From NCBI GenBank assembly GCA_033764445.1, contig JANRIZ010000044.1, positions 1 to 12,613 of the forward strand: a DNA stretch of 12,613 nt. Reading direction: 5' to 3'. Positions 1 through 7,679 of this stretch are shown one piece after another. The first letter of the stretch is position 1, and each line of letters begins with the position of its first letter. The notes beneath the pieces were generated by a model. The model had not been told where the DNA came from. It saw only the letters and a list, made by a program, of their open reading frames with translations, and made no database searches. Position numbers and translations under genes: made by a program. Source of the DNA: JANRIZ01 sp033764445. Its GTDB lineage: Bacteria > Verrucomicrobiota > Verrucomicrobiia > JAWXBN01.

Positions 1-1362
1 GGGATGGGAACGCGAAAAATCCTCCCGGAGCATGGCCTCGACCTCCATGCAAAAGGCGCGGTCGGGGGAGAAGACGGTCAGCTCAAAATTCAGCAGGAGC
101 GAGCGGTAATCCATGTTGACCGTGCCCACGGAGGCCAACGAGTCGTCGATGAGGGCGACTTTCTGGTGCATGAACCCCTCTTTCATCCGGAAGACCTTTA
201 CCCCGGCCTTCCGCAGGGAGGGATAATAGGTGTAGGAGGTCAGGTAGGGCAGCAGATGGTCGGGCATGCCCGGCAGCAGAATGCGGACATCCACCCCGCG
301 CAGGGCCGCCAGTTGCAGGGTCGAGAGAATGCCGTGGTCGGGGACAAAGTAGGGGCTGGCCACCCAGAAGCGTTTGCGGGCGGAGGCAATGGCGTCAATG
401 AGCAGCAGGGCACAGACCTCCAATTCATCAGCCGGACCGCTTTTGAGGGTGTAGACGAGTTGATCCGCCTCGCGGGCGGGGGCGGGGGACCAGGGCAGAG
501 CAGGGGTTTGCCCGGTGGCCCAGAACCAGTCCTCCAGAAAACAGATTTGCAGGTCCAGGGCCGAGGGACCGGTGATTTTGACGTGGGTGTCGCGCCAGGG
601 ACCGAACCGGGGATTTTTGCCCAGGTACTCGTCCCCCACGTTGAGCCCCCCCGTAAAGGCGGTGGCCCCGTCAATGATCACCAGTTTGCGGTGGTTGCGG
701 AAGTTGATCTGGAAGGGGTTGATCAAATGGCGGCTCGAGCCGAAAGCGGCGGTCTGGATTCCGGCGGTTTCCATGGTGCGGAGAAAGGTGTGGGGCAGCC
801 CATGGGAACCGATCCGGTCGTAGAGAAAATACACACGGACCCCTTCGGCGGCCTTTTGGATGAGCCGCGACCGGAGTTCCCGTCCGATCCGGTCATCCCG
901 GACAATGTAAAACTGGACCAGGATCGTCTGCCGGGCGTGTTGGATCGCCTCAAAGATCGCGTCAAATGTGGCGGCCCCGTCGATGAGCAGGCGAATGTCG
1001 TTGCTGCGGGTGGACTGGAGTTCGTGAAGCTGCGCGTTGAGCCGGTGCAGCTGCGGCCAGGAGCCGGGCAGGGGCGATTGCCAGGGCTCGAGAACCCGGT
1101 GGCAGGTCTGGAGGGCGTCATCGAGTGGGAGGGCCAGTCCGGAGCCCGCCTTGGCATAACCGACAAATTTGGAGCGTCCGAGGAGCAGGTAGGCGGGCAG
1201 GGCGACCAGGGGAATGATCAAAAGGGAGACCGCCCAGCCGATGGCCCCCTGGGGGGAGCGGGAGTACATGACCGCGTGGACGGCGAAAAAAAGTGAACAC
1301 AGGTGCAGCAGGCCGAGCATCACTTCCGGGAGGATCAAGATAACCTGTGGCAATTCCGGCAT
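1..1362 (-). CDS. cls: Cardiolipin synthase (phospholipase D superfamily), 3' end cut by window edge
   Basis: Joins phosphatidyl groups to make cardiolipin in the cytoplasmic membrane. I read 454 residues with no stop before the left edge; family members are usually about 480-510 residues, so roughly 30-50 are missing. Two hydrophobic segments lie at about residues 14-32 and 41-62, followed by LGRSKF, the usual N-terminal membrane anchor. Two HKD motifs form the active site: NHRKLVIID (H224, K226, D231) with GGLNVGDEY just after, and MHQKVALID (H399, K401, D406) with SVGTVNMDYRS after. PYFVPD at 337-342 is also typical. The start at 1362 is the first ATG in frame and gives a normal N-terminus, but the GGGAG before it sits too close to be a good ribosome site, and its ATG lies in a small hairpin; ATG at 1320 is an alternative. 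It follows the AraC gene on the same strand after 71 nt and may be read with it. Family assignment is firm; no substrate evidence beyond the family. Confidence 0.93.
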   Translation of the reverse strand, partial: MPELPQVILILPEVMLGLLHLCSLFFAVHAVMYSRSPQGAIGWAVSLLIIPLVALPAYLLLGRSKFVGYAKAGSGLALPLDDALQTCHRVLEPWQSPLPGSWPQLHRLNAQLHELQSTRSNDIRLLIDGAATFDAIFEAIQHARQTILVQFYIVRDDRIGRELRSRLIQKAAEGVRVYFLYDRIGSHGLPHTFLRTMETAGIQTAAFGSSRHLINPFQINFRNHRKLVIIDGATAFTGGLNVGDEYLGKNPRFGPWRDTHVKITGPSALDLQICFLEDWFWATGQTPALPWSPAPAREADQLVYTLKSGPADELEVCALLLIDAIASARKRFWVASPYFVPDHGILSTLQLAALRGVDVRILLPGMPDHLLPYLTSYTYYPSLRKAGVKVFRMKEGFMHQKVALIDDSLASVGTVNMDYRSLLLNFELTVFSPDRAFCMEVEAMLREDFSRSHP

Positions 1363-1372
1363 TCTCCCGGAA
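1354..1372 (-). promoter_or_regulatory. Hairpin around the cls start codon
   Basis: Perfect 6-bp inverted repeat (TTCCGG at 1354-1359, CCGGAA at 1367-1372) with a 7-nt loop. In the minus-strand transcript the loop holds the ATG of cls and part of the purine-rich stretch before it. Such a fold could limit translation start. This is a sequence observation; the effect is inferred. Confidence 0.3.
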
Positions 1373-1433
1373 CGTACGCCGCCCCCCGCGCCTTGGCAAT
1401 GCGGATGTTTCCGGCAGGTGGGGCCCGAAAGGA

Positions 1434-2219
1434 TCAGCGGCCCCGTTTCCGGATCGAAATGGGTGATTTCCCGAGCACACGCCGGAGGGTTTTATTGAAG
1501 AGATGCGGGTCGGGGATGCCCACCTGCAGACCGATTTCCTTGATCGAGAGCGTGGTTTCCTCCAGCAGCACCCGGGCCCGGCGGCAACGTTGCAGGCGGA
1601 TGTGTTCCTGTACGGCCACACCCAGTGTTTTGTGGAAGAGCCGGTTCAGATGGGTTTTGCTCAGACCGACCTGACGGGCCAGACGGTCCGTGTACAGGGG
1701 TTCGGCCAGATGCATTTCGATTTCCCGCAACGAGTGCCGCACCGCCGGGTGGGGGGAATCCGATGTACCGGATTCATGGGCCAGATCCCGGAGTGTCCAG
1801 AGTGTTTCCCAGAGGAGCGCATGGGCCCGGGATTTTTCACGCGTCCAGATCGGGGCGCACCGGGTGATGCGTTCGTGGAGACTTTCAAAATGGAACCCGA
1901 GGGCGATTCGTGAAGGTAACATCACCGGGGTGCCCCGGCAAACCGGGACAAAATGCAGAAAGGAGAGTTTGCTGGGGCCGTGAAACTGGTAGTGGTAGGG
2001 GATGCCGGCAGGCACCCAGGTCGCGTCCCCCGGAAAAAAGGCCTGCCTGTGTCCGTCGATTTCAAGAAATCCCTCCCCCTGATGCAGGTTGAGAATCCAC
2101 AGTCGCCGATGCTGCAGGTGTTCCTCCGGAACCGAACCGTGCAATGATTGGGAACCCATATTGATGAGGTTTGGCAGATGATTCATCCACATCCGATAGG
2201 TGAGCCGAGGGTTTGGCAT
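1434..2219 (-). CDS. AraC-family transcriptional regulator with cupin sensor domain
   Basis: DNA-binding regulator of 261 residues. The N-terminal half (about 40-90) is cupin-like: GEGFLEIDGH, then FFPGDATWVPAGIPYHYQF, the usual small-sugar-binding sensor of AraC proteins. The C-terminal half carries the two helix-turn-helix units: about 175-197 (DRLARQVGLSKTHLNRLF) and 222-247 (SIKEIGLQVGIPDPHLFNKT), ending near GKSP as in the family. It is divergent from the glycosidase gene at 2292, so control of that gene is the obvious guess; cls follows it on the same strand. No ribosome site precedes the ATG at 2219, and in-frame ATGs at 2192 and 2186 are also possible, which would lengthen the shared promoter region to about 100 bp. 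A GC-rich inverted repeat (1420-1425/1439-1444) sits at its 3' end but has no T-tract. Confidence 0.92.
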   Translation of the reverse strand: MPNPRLTYRMWMNHLPNLINMGSQSLHGSVPEEHLQHRRLWILNLHQGEGFLEIDGHRQAFFPGDATWVPAGIPYHYQFHGPSKLSFLHFVPVCRGTPVMLPSRIALGFHFESLHERITRCAPIWTREKSRAHALLWETLWTLRDLAHESGTSDSPHPAVRHSLREIEMHLAEPLYTDRLARQVGLSKTHLNRLFHKTLGVAVQEHIRLQRCRRARVLLEETTLSIKEIGLQVGIPDPHLFNKTLRRVLGKSPISIRKRGR

Positions 2220-2230
2220 GTTTCAAAAAT

Positions 2231-2242
2231 ACCAATTTTGGT
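2231..2242. promoter_or_regulatory. Candidate operator in the AraC/glycosidase divergent region
   Basis: The inverted repeat ACCAA-TT-TTGGT lies inside the 72 bp between the two divergent start codons, next to a second small palindrome CAATTG at 2252-2257. The surrounding stretch (2220-2260) is clearly richer in A and T than its neighbours, as expected of a promoter region. AraC proteins often bind direct rather than inverted repeats, so this is only a candidate. I could not place convincing -35/-10 boxes. Confidence 0.3.
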
Positions 2243-2291
2243 TGAGGGAGGCAATTGCTCTTTGGGGTGGAGGGATTTCAATGGGGATACT

Positions 2292-5200
2292 ATGACACGT
2301 CCCTCACGCATCGAGCTGTATCCGAAAAGTCGAACACCCTTCAGGGCGGACCTGTTTGCCAACCCCCCCGCCGAATACCGGGGGTATCCCTTCTGGTGTT
2401 GGAACACAAAAATGGAACGGAAGCATCTCAGACAGATCGGTTATTTCCAGGAAATGGGCATGGGGGGAATGACCATCCATTGCCGGACGGGTTTGGAGAC
2501 GCCCTATATGGGACCTGAATTCATGGAGCTGGTCCGGGGCAGTGTGGCGGAGGCGAAAAAGCGCGGCATGTTTGTGTGGTTGTATGACGAGGACCGCTGG
2601 CCCAGCGGATACGGGGGTGGGATGGTCACGAAGGACCCTGCGTTTCGGGCGCGCCATCTCCTGCTGACTCCGCGGCCCTATGATTCCTCGGAAAAAGCCC
2701 CGGCAGAAGTGCGTGTGTGCAGTGCGGGCACCGGGCGGACCGGCAACGGTGTCCTCTTGGCGGTGTATGACGTTGTACTCGACTCTGAGGGAGTGCTCAA
2801 AAATTACCGGCAGTACACCTCCCCTCCTGCCCGGCCGCGGGGCACCCTCTGGTATGCCTATCTGGAAACAGCCATTGAGCAGACCTGGTTCAACCACCAG
2901 ACCTATGTGGATACGCTCAATCCCCGGGCCATTGAACGGTTCATTGAGACCACCCATGACGTGTACAAGGATTCCCTGAAACAGGATTTTGGACGGACCG
3001 TTCCGGCCATCTTCACGGATGAACCGCAATTTGCCCACAAGTATGCGCTGCCCCATGCCTTTTCAACCGAGGACGTGGTCATTCCCATCACCGGGGATTT
3101 TTTTGAGACCTATGCCCGGGAGTATGCCCAAAGACTCGAGGCGCACATTCCGGAGCTGTTTTGGGAGTTGCCCGGTTTTCGCCCGTCCCTGGCGCGATAC
3201 CGTTACCATGACCATCTGGCCGAACGGTTTGCCTCAGCCTACGCGGATACGCTGGGACGGTGGTGTGAAAACAATGGCATTGCCCTGACCGGGCACATGA
3301 TGGAGGAGCCCACACTGGAATCCCAGACCCATGCACTGGGTGAGGCCATGAGGTCCTATCGGGGTTTTCATGTGCCGGGAATCGACATCCTGTGCGATCA
3401 TCATCCGGAGAGCAGCGGACAACGGATCGAGTTCACCACCGCCAAACAGGCCCAGAGCGCCTGCCGCCAGTACGGACGGTCCGGGGTCATGAGCGAGCTG
3501 TACGGGGTGACCAACTGGGACTTCACCTTTGCCGGGCACAAGGCGCAGGGGGACTGGCAGGCGGCGCTGGGGGTGACGGTGCGGGTGCATCACCTGGCCT
3601 GGGTGAGCATGGCCGGGGAGGCCAAACGCGACTATCCCGCCTCCATTTTTTACCAGTCCCCCTGGCATTCACAGTACCGTCTGGTTGAAAATCATTTTGC
3701 CCGGGTCAATGCCGCCCTCACACGCGGGGTGCCACGCGTGCGGGTGGGGGTGATCCACCCGATCGAAAGTTACTGGCTTTCCTACGGACCCCAGGCGCAG
3801 ACCCGTGATCAGCGGGCCGAGCAGGAGACCCGGTTCCAGGATCTCACGACCTGGCTTGTCCACGATTTGTGCGACTGGGATTTCATCTGTGAATCCCTGC
3901 TGCCCTCACTCCAGCCCCGGCAGGAGGGCCGGACATTCCAGGTCGGGAGGATGGCGTACGAGGTGGTTGTCGTGCCTTCCATGCGCACCCTGCGGCCGAC
4001 GACGGTTGAACGACTCGAAAGTTTTGTCCAGGCGGGAGGCCGCGTCATTTTTGCGGGTGAAATCCCCTCCCTCGTCGGGGCCGTGGCCTCCGATCGGGTC
4101 CGCCGACTCTCCTCCCGCTGTGAACGGATCGAGTGGGGCCGCATTCGGCTTCGCAGGGCCCTTGAACCGCTTCGGGATTTTGGAGTGTATGATCCGGACG
4201 GCCATCTGGCCGACGGGTTTGCGGCCCAGATCCGCCAGGATGGAAAAAACCGGTACGTGTTTGTCTGCAACACCGCGCGCGGACTGGGGTGCGACGGTCA
4301 TCCCTATGGAAACGACTTTGTTTTGAGATTCCGCGGATGCTGGGAGGTCGAGGAAATGAACACCCTCACGGGAAAAATCCGTTCCCTGCCTTCGGTCCGG
4401 AGGGAGGGGTGGACGGAATTGCCGTGGCATTTTGCGCCCATCGAAAGTCTCCTGTTGCGTTTGAAACCCGCAAAACCCCTGGTCCGCGCCGTGCCTCCGG
4501 CGGGCCCGGTTTCGTGGAGCGAGGTGGCGCGGGTGGCGGATCCGGTCCGGGTGACTCTTTCCGAGCCCAATGTCCTTTTGTTGGATCGCGCCGCCTGGCG
4601 GCTGGGTCGCGGGCCGTGGCAGGACCCCTGTGAATTGCTGAGGCTTGAGGCCGGGGTCCGTCAAAAACTCGGTTTGCCCGCCAAAGATTTTGCAATCGCC
4701 CAGCCCTGGACGGACACGGCACCGGCTCCGGTGGCCGGGGAACTGACACTGCGTTTTGAAATCCGGTCCCAGGTCCGGGTGGTTTCCCCGAAGCTGGCCA
4801 TGGAAAAGGCGGCTCTGGCGCGGCTGCATCTTGAGGGGCGTGAGGTGCCTGTGAGGATCGGGGGATGGTGGGTTGATGAATGTCTGCAAACCGTGACACT
4901 TCCGACCCTCCGCCCGGGGCGTTCCGTCCTGGAAATCACCATTCCCTTCACCCGGAAAACCGACCTTGAATACGTCTACCTTCTCGGGGATTTTGGGGTC
5001 CGGGTGGCGGGGAGTCATTCCACGATTATTGAACCGGTCCGCACCCTGGCTTGGGGGGATTGGTGTCCGCAGGGATTGCCCTTTTATGCGGGGAACCTCA
5101 CGTATCACGCGGCTTTTGATGTCGCAGCACCCGAATTGGCCCTGGAAATCCCCCATTTCCGGGGGCCTCTGATCACCGCCCGCCTGGGGGCCGGGAAACA

Positions 5201-5486
5201 GGCACCGATTGCCTTTCCTCCCTACCGCTGGAATCTGGGGCGGGTGGGGAAGGGGCGGAAAAAACTGGACCTGACCGTGTACGGAAACCGGTTCAATGCG
5301 TTTGGCAACATCCATTATTCGGGCCGGTTTCATTGGAGTACCCTGGGGGCTCCCACAGCCTACCGGGCCACGCATTTTGACTGGTCCGACCAATACCGTC
5401 TCCGTCCGATGGGGATTTTGGTCGCACCGATGCTGACCGTTGCCTCCGTCAAACAGGTCGGCCGTCTCAGGAGCTGGACCTCGTAG
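2292..5486 (+). CDS. Large glycoside-hydrolase-like protein (GH106/rhamnosidase-like, unclassified)
   Basis: Probable glycosidase of 1064 residues, probably cytoplasmic as no signal peptide is seen. The N-terminal catalytic part (about 30-480) looks like a TIM barrel of the rhamnosidase-like type: YPFWCWNTKM at 32-41, GMGGMTIHCRTGLETPY at 56-72, and WLYDEDRWPSG at 96-106. Candidate catalytic acids are E244 in FTDEP and E402 in SELYG; this is inferred from position only. Residues about 480-600 (VRVGVIHP, then YEVVVVPSMRTL and GGRVIFAGE) resemble the glutamine-amidotransferase-like domain found behind barrels in GH42-type enzymes. The rest is beta-rich, with a likely galactose-binding-like module near the end (YAGNLTYHAAFDV). 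The reading frame is open from 2148, but that extension overlaps the regulator's coding start; ATG at 2292, with GGGGA close upstream, gives a natural N-terminus. The divergent AraC gene is the likely regulator. The substrate cannot be read from sequence; alpha-L-rhamnosides are one guess. Confidence 0.85.
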   Translation: MTRPSRIELYPKSRTPFRADLFANPPAEYRGYPFWCWNTKMERKHLRQIGYFQEMGMGGMTIHCRTGLETPYMGPEFMELVRGSVAEAKKRGMFVWLYDEDRWPSGYGGGMVTKDPAFRARHLLLTPRPYDSSEKAPAEVRVCSAGTGRTGNGVLLAVYDVVLDSEGVLKNYRQYTSPPARPRGTLWYAYLETAIEQTWFNHQTYVDTLNPRAIERFIETTHDVYKDSLKQDFGRTVPAIFTDEPQFAHKYALPHAFSTEDVVIPITGDFFETYAREYAQRLEAHIPELFWELPGFRPSLARYRYHDHLAERFASAYADTLGRWCENNGIALTGHMMEEPTLESQTHALGEAMRSYRGFHVPGIDILCDHHPESSGQRIEFTTAKQAQSACRQYGRSGVMSELYGVTNWDFTFAGHKAQGDWQAALGVTVRVHHLAWVSMAGEAKRDYPASIFYQSPWHSQYRLVENHFARVNAALTRGVPRVRVGVIHPIESYWLSYGPQAQTRDQRAEQETRFQDLTTWLVHDLCDWDFICESLLPSLQPRQEGRTFQVGRMAYEVVVVPSMRTLRPTTVERLESFVQAGGRVIFAGEIPSLVGAVASDRVRRLSSRCERIEWGRIRLRRALEPLRDFGVYDPDGHLADGFAAQIRQDGKNRYVFVCNTARGLGCDGHPYGNDFVLRFRGCWEVEEMNTLTGKIRSLPSVRREGWTELPWHFAPIESLLLRLKPAKPLVRAVPPAGPVSWSEVARVADPVRVTLSEPNVLLLDRAAWRLGRGPWQDPCELLRLEAGVRQKLGLPAKDFAIAQPWTDTAPAPVAGELTLRFEIRSQVRVVSPKLAMEKAALARLHLEGREVPVRIGGWWVDECLQTVTLPTLRPGRSVLEITIPFTRKTDLEYVYLLGDFGVRVAGSHSTIIEPVRTLAWGDWCPQGLPFYAGNLTYHAAFDVAAPELALEIPHFRGPLITARLGAGKQAPIAFPPYRWNLGRVGKGRKKLDLTVYGNRFNAFGNIHYSGRFHWSTLGAPTAYRATHFDWSDQYRLRPMGILVAPMLTVASVKQVGRLRSWTS

Positions 5487-5499
5487 GGGCAATATCATT

Positions 5500-5528
5500 T
5501 TGACAGCGGGCACTGGAGACTGCATTCT
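5500..5528 (+). promoter_or_regulatory. Candidate sigma-70-type promoter for the Rieske-manC cluster
   Basis: A perfect TTGACA (5500-5505) is followed after 17 nt by CATTCT (5523-5528), a 3/6 match to the -10 box with the strongly conserved second and last positions kept. It begins just after the glycosidase stop codon and would start a transcript about 28 nt before the Rieske ATG. This suggests the cluster has its own promoter, separate from the glycosidase. Confidence 0.42.
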
Positions 5529-5562
5529 TTCCGAAACAATAAAATGACAGGGCAAAACGGAT

Positions 5563-5871
5563 ATGGGAGAATTCATCAAGGTCAGCACGGTTGAAAAACT
5601 GCCCGTCGGCAAATGTGCCGGGGTGGTCGTCGATGGGACGGATGTCGGTCTCTTTAATGTCGATGGAACCATCTGCGCGATGGAAAACACCTGTCCGCAC
5701 CAGGGCGCACCGCTGACCCAGGGCAGCATGAAGGAGGGTGTGGTGATGTGTCCCTGGCACATGTGGCGGTTTGATGTGAAGACCGGAAAGTCGCTGACGG
5801 CTCCGGGGGCGGACATGACCGTCTACGAGGTGAAGATAGAAAACGGCGAGATTTTTGTAAGGCTTCCCTAG
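5563..5871 (+). CDS. Small soluble Rieske [2Fe-2S] ferredoxin-like protein
   Basis: Electron-transfer protein of 102 residues made up of a single Rieske domain. Cluster ligands are visible: C44-x-H46 in CPHQG and C63-x2-H66 in CPWHMW, 16 residues apart as in Rieske ferredoxins and NirD-like subunits. FDVKTGK and APGADMTVYEVKIENGEIFV at the end match the family fold. There is no membrane anchor or signal, so it acts in the cytoplasm. No oxygenase, nitrite reductase or ferredoxin reductase is encoded in this window, so its partner is unknown. It is the first gene of a close-packed plus-strand cluster (23 nt to the next gene). Confidence 0.92.
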   Translation: MGEFIKVSTVEKLPVGKCAGVVVDGTDVGLFNVDGTICAMENTCPHQGAPLTQGSMKEGVVMCPWHMWRFDVKTGKSLTAPGADMTVYEVKIENGEIFVRLP

Positions 5872-5884
5872 TGGCAGCCGTGAC

Positions 5885-5889
5885 GAGGA
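5885..5889 (+). promoter_or_regulatory. Ribosome binding site deciding the start of the coiled-coil gene
   Basis: GAGGA sits 5 nt before the ATG at 5895. This favours that ATG over the in-frame GTG at 5871, which overlaps the Rieske stop codon. Confidence 0.6.
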
Positions 5890-5894
5890 TCCCC

Positions 5895-6173
5895 ATGAAA
5901 TCCGCCTACGAACTTGCGATGGAACGGCTCGACAAATCGGGCCCGGCCGTGAAGCTGACCGCGCTGCAGAAGGAACAGATTGCGGAGATCGACAACCTGT
6001 ACAGATCCAGGATCGCCGAACGGGAGCTTTTTCTCCAGGGCGAGATCGCCGGGGAAACCCTCCGGGGCCGTCTGGAAGAAGCCGAGGCCCTGCGCCAGCA
6101 GCTTGCCCGCGACCGTCGCGCCCTGGAGACGGAGTGCGAGGAGAAGAAGGAAAAAATCCGCCGCGAAAAATAA
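5895..6173 (+). CDS. Small conserved-looking coiled-coil protein, function unknown
   Basis: Hypothetical protein of 92 residues. It starts with a short segment (KSAYELAMERLDK), then from about residue 21 to the end is charged and almost certainly helical, with heptad-like spacing of leucines (about 59-77: RLEEAEALRQQLARDRRAL) and a Lys/Glu-rich tail. There is no signal peptide, membrane segment or cysteine pair (one Cys, at 81). It lies 23 nt after the Rieske gene and 6 nt before manC, so the three are probably co-transcribed. I recall similar short proteins in Verrucomicrobiota but cannot confirm that here. Function is not known. Confidence 0.75.
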   Translation: MKSAYELAMERLDKSGPAVKLTALQKEQIAEIDNLYRSRIAERELFLQGEIAGETLRGRLEEAEALRQQLARDRRALETECEEKKEKIRREK

Positions 6174-6179
6174 GGGCCC

Positions 6180-7250
6180 ATGTCCGCACTCGACCATACC
6201 AGTGTCTTCATCATGGCCGGCGGCAGCGGGGAGCGCTTCTGGCCCCTGAGCCGGAAAAAAACGCCCAAACATCTGCTGAAACTTTTCGGGGACCAAACCC
6301 TGCTGGAAATGACCGTCCGTCGGCTGGAGGGGATCATCCCCTGGGACCGTGTGTTTGTACTGACCAATGCGGAGCAGGTGGAGGCCACCCGTGCGGCGCT
6401 GCCATTTTTGCCGGTCACCCAAATCATCGGGGAGCCCGCCAAACGCGACACCGCCCCGGCCGTGGCTCTGGCCAATGCGCTCGCCCGCCGGCAAAACCCC
6501 GACGGGGTGCTCGTTCTGCTGCCCGCCGACCAGCTCATCAAGGACACGGCCACCTTCCGGCGCAATTTGAGCGACCTCATCGAAACGGCTGCGACGGGGG
6601 AGAGTCTGTGTGTCTTTGGGATTCCCCCCGCCCATCCCGCCACCGGTTTCGGTTACATCGAAATGGGGGCGCCACGGGGTCAGGCCGCCGGGGGTACCCG
6701 CCTTTTCCAGGTGGGCCGGTTTGTCGAAAAACCCGACGCCGCCACGGCTGCCGAGTACGTGCGGTCGGGCCGGTTTGACTGGAATGCGGGCATGTTTGTC
6801 TGGAAGGTTTCCGCGTTCATGGCCGAGGCCCGGCGCCAGGCCCCGGCGCTGGCGCAATTTGTGGAGGATTTTCCCGCCGGTGATTTTGGTCCGTATCTGG
6901 AGGAGCGGTTTGTGACCCTCCCGAAAATCTCCATCGATTACGCCCTCATGGAAAAGGCCCTTTCCGTGATTGCCGCCCGGGCGGAATATGACTGGGATGA
7001 TGTCGGGGCCTGGACCTCGCTGCCCGCGCATCTGCCCGCGGACCCGTCGGGCAACACCCTCCGGGGGGCCGCCGCCCTGCACGATTCCTCGGGGAACATC
7101 GTTTTTTCGGAGGGTCAGACCTCCGTGGCCCTGCTGGGGGTCCGTGATCTGGTGGTGGTGGTCACCGCCGATGCCGTGCTGGTCTGTCCGCGGGACCGGG
7201 TGCAGGAGATCAAGAAGCTTGTGCCCCAGCTTCCCCCGGACTTGCTTTAG
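6180..7250 (+). CDS. manC: Mannose-1-phosphate guanylyltransferase
   Basis: Makes GDP-mannose from mannose 1-phosphate and GTP, the donor for mannosylated surface polysaccharides and for GDP-fucose or GDP-rhamnose. It has 356 residues with a nucleotidyltransferase domain: the GTP-binding loop AGGSGERFWPLSR (13-25) followed by KTPKH, EPAKRDTAPA (85-94), LLPADQ (113-118), GFGYIE (156-161), FVEKP (181-185), WNAGMFVW (201-208) and DWDDVGAW (271-278). It ends about where the guanylyltransferase part of the family ends, lacking the C-terminal isomerase domain of the bifunctional ManC/AlgA type; phosphomannose isomerase must be encoded elsewhere. AAGGG lies just before the ATG. Spacing of 6 nt from the gene before and 27 nt to the one after supports an operon. 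Confidence 0.94.
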   Translation: MSALDHTSVFIMAGGSGERFWPLSRKKTPKHLLKLFGDQTLLEMTVRRLEGIIPWDRVFVLTNAEQVEATRAALPFLPVTQIIGEPAKRDTAPAVALANALARRQNPDGVLVLLPADQLIKDTATFRRNLSDLIETAATGESLCVFGIPPAHPATGFGYIEMGAPRGQAAGGTRLFQVGRFVEKPDAATAAEYVRSGRFDWNAGMFVWKVSAFMAEARRQAPALAQFVEDFPAGDFGPYLEERFVTLPKISIDYALMEKALSVIAARAEYDWDDVGAWTSLPAHLPADPSGNTLRGAAALHDSSGNIVFSEGQTSVALLGVRDLVVVVTADAVLVCPRDRVQEIKKLVPQLPPDLL

Positions 7251-7277
7251 GGTGGTTTTCGGGCGAGAGTGGGTGAA

Positions 7278-7679
7278 ATGGAACCCAACGGCACTTCTGT
7301 GGGCAGGTGTTTTACGGAGATCGGCGGGGAACTGTATGCGGTCCGCAACTGGCAGCACCGCGGGGATTCGCACGATGCGGCGATGATGACCCGGCTCAAT
7401 GGTCCGCAGGCGGCGCAATACCGGAAGATGAAGGCCGAGGGATTTTCCGATTCAAAAATTTTCCGGGATATTTTTCCGGCTCCACCCAAACCCTCCTCCA
7501 CCGTCATTCAAAAAGGTCAGACCGTCGAGGTGGACCTGGACTTTCTGACCGCCGGGCAGCTGGCGTGCCTCATCAACCATCTGCTTGGGACCGACATTGC
7601 CTCGTTGGCCCGGCTTCCCGTGCGGGACCTGCGCAAAATGTACCTGGCGGTCAAACGGACACGCCGTTTTGTGGTTTAA
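7278..7679 (+). CDS. Hypothetical protein, last gene of the manC cluster
   Basis: I do not recognise this 133-residue protein. The N-terminal part (about 10-40) is GRCFTEIGGELYAVRNW then RGDSHDAAMM; next is a short helix-turn-like stretch, YRKMKAEGFSDSKIFRDIFP (48-67); a proline-rich linker, APPKPSS (68-74); and a C-terminal part, about 80-133, with GQLACLINHLLGTDIASLARLPVRDLRKMY and a basic tail KRTRRFVV. There is no signal peptide or membrane segment. The frame is also open from a GTG at 7269; I prefer the ATG at 7278, which has GAGAG 8 nt upstream. It follows manC by 27 nt on the same strand. Its TAA overlaps the stop codon of the convergent small gene on the other strand. Confidence 0.68.
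   Translation: MEPNGTSVGRCFTEIGGELYAVRNWQHRGDSHDAAMMTRLNGPQAAQYRKMKAEGFSDSKIFRDIFPAPPKPSSTVIQKGQTVEVDLDFLTAGQLACLINHLLGTDIASLARLPVRDLRKMYLAVKRTRRFVV

Noticed and set aside
4..1296. 430-codon open frame on the plus strand
   Set aside because: It is antisense to cls, which has both HKD motifs; the frame is open only because GC-rich codons leave few stops. The protein is Gly/Pro/Val-rich without any motif.
1420..1444. Possible terminator after the AraC gene (GGGGCC/GGCCCC)
   Set aside because: Stem of 6 bp with a 13-nt loop and no T-tract; the stop codon lies in the loop. Too weak to call, and cls may be read through from upstream.
2148..2291. Upstream start of the glycosidase at 2148
   Set aside because: The extra 48 residues overlap the start of the AraC gene and the divergent promoter region, and match nothing in the family.
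3906..5816. 636-codon open frame on the minus strand
   Set aside because: Antisense to the glycosidase and Rieske genes, runs across their boundary, and shows no family features.
5563..5871. Rieske protein as NirD, the small nitrite reductase subunit
   Set aside because: The ligand spacing fits, but there is no nirB or nitrate gene nearby, and stand-alone Rieske ferredoxins share the same motifs.
5868..7418. 516-codon open frame on the minus strand
   Set aside because: Antisense to manC and its neighbours; low-complexity Gly/His/Arg-rich product typical of shadow frames.
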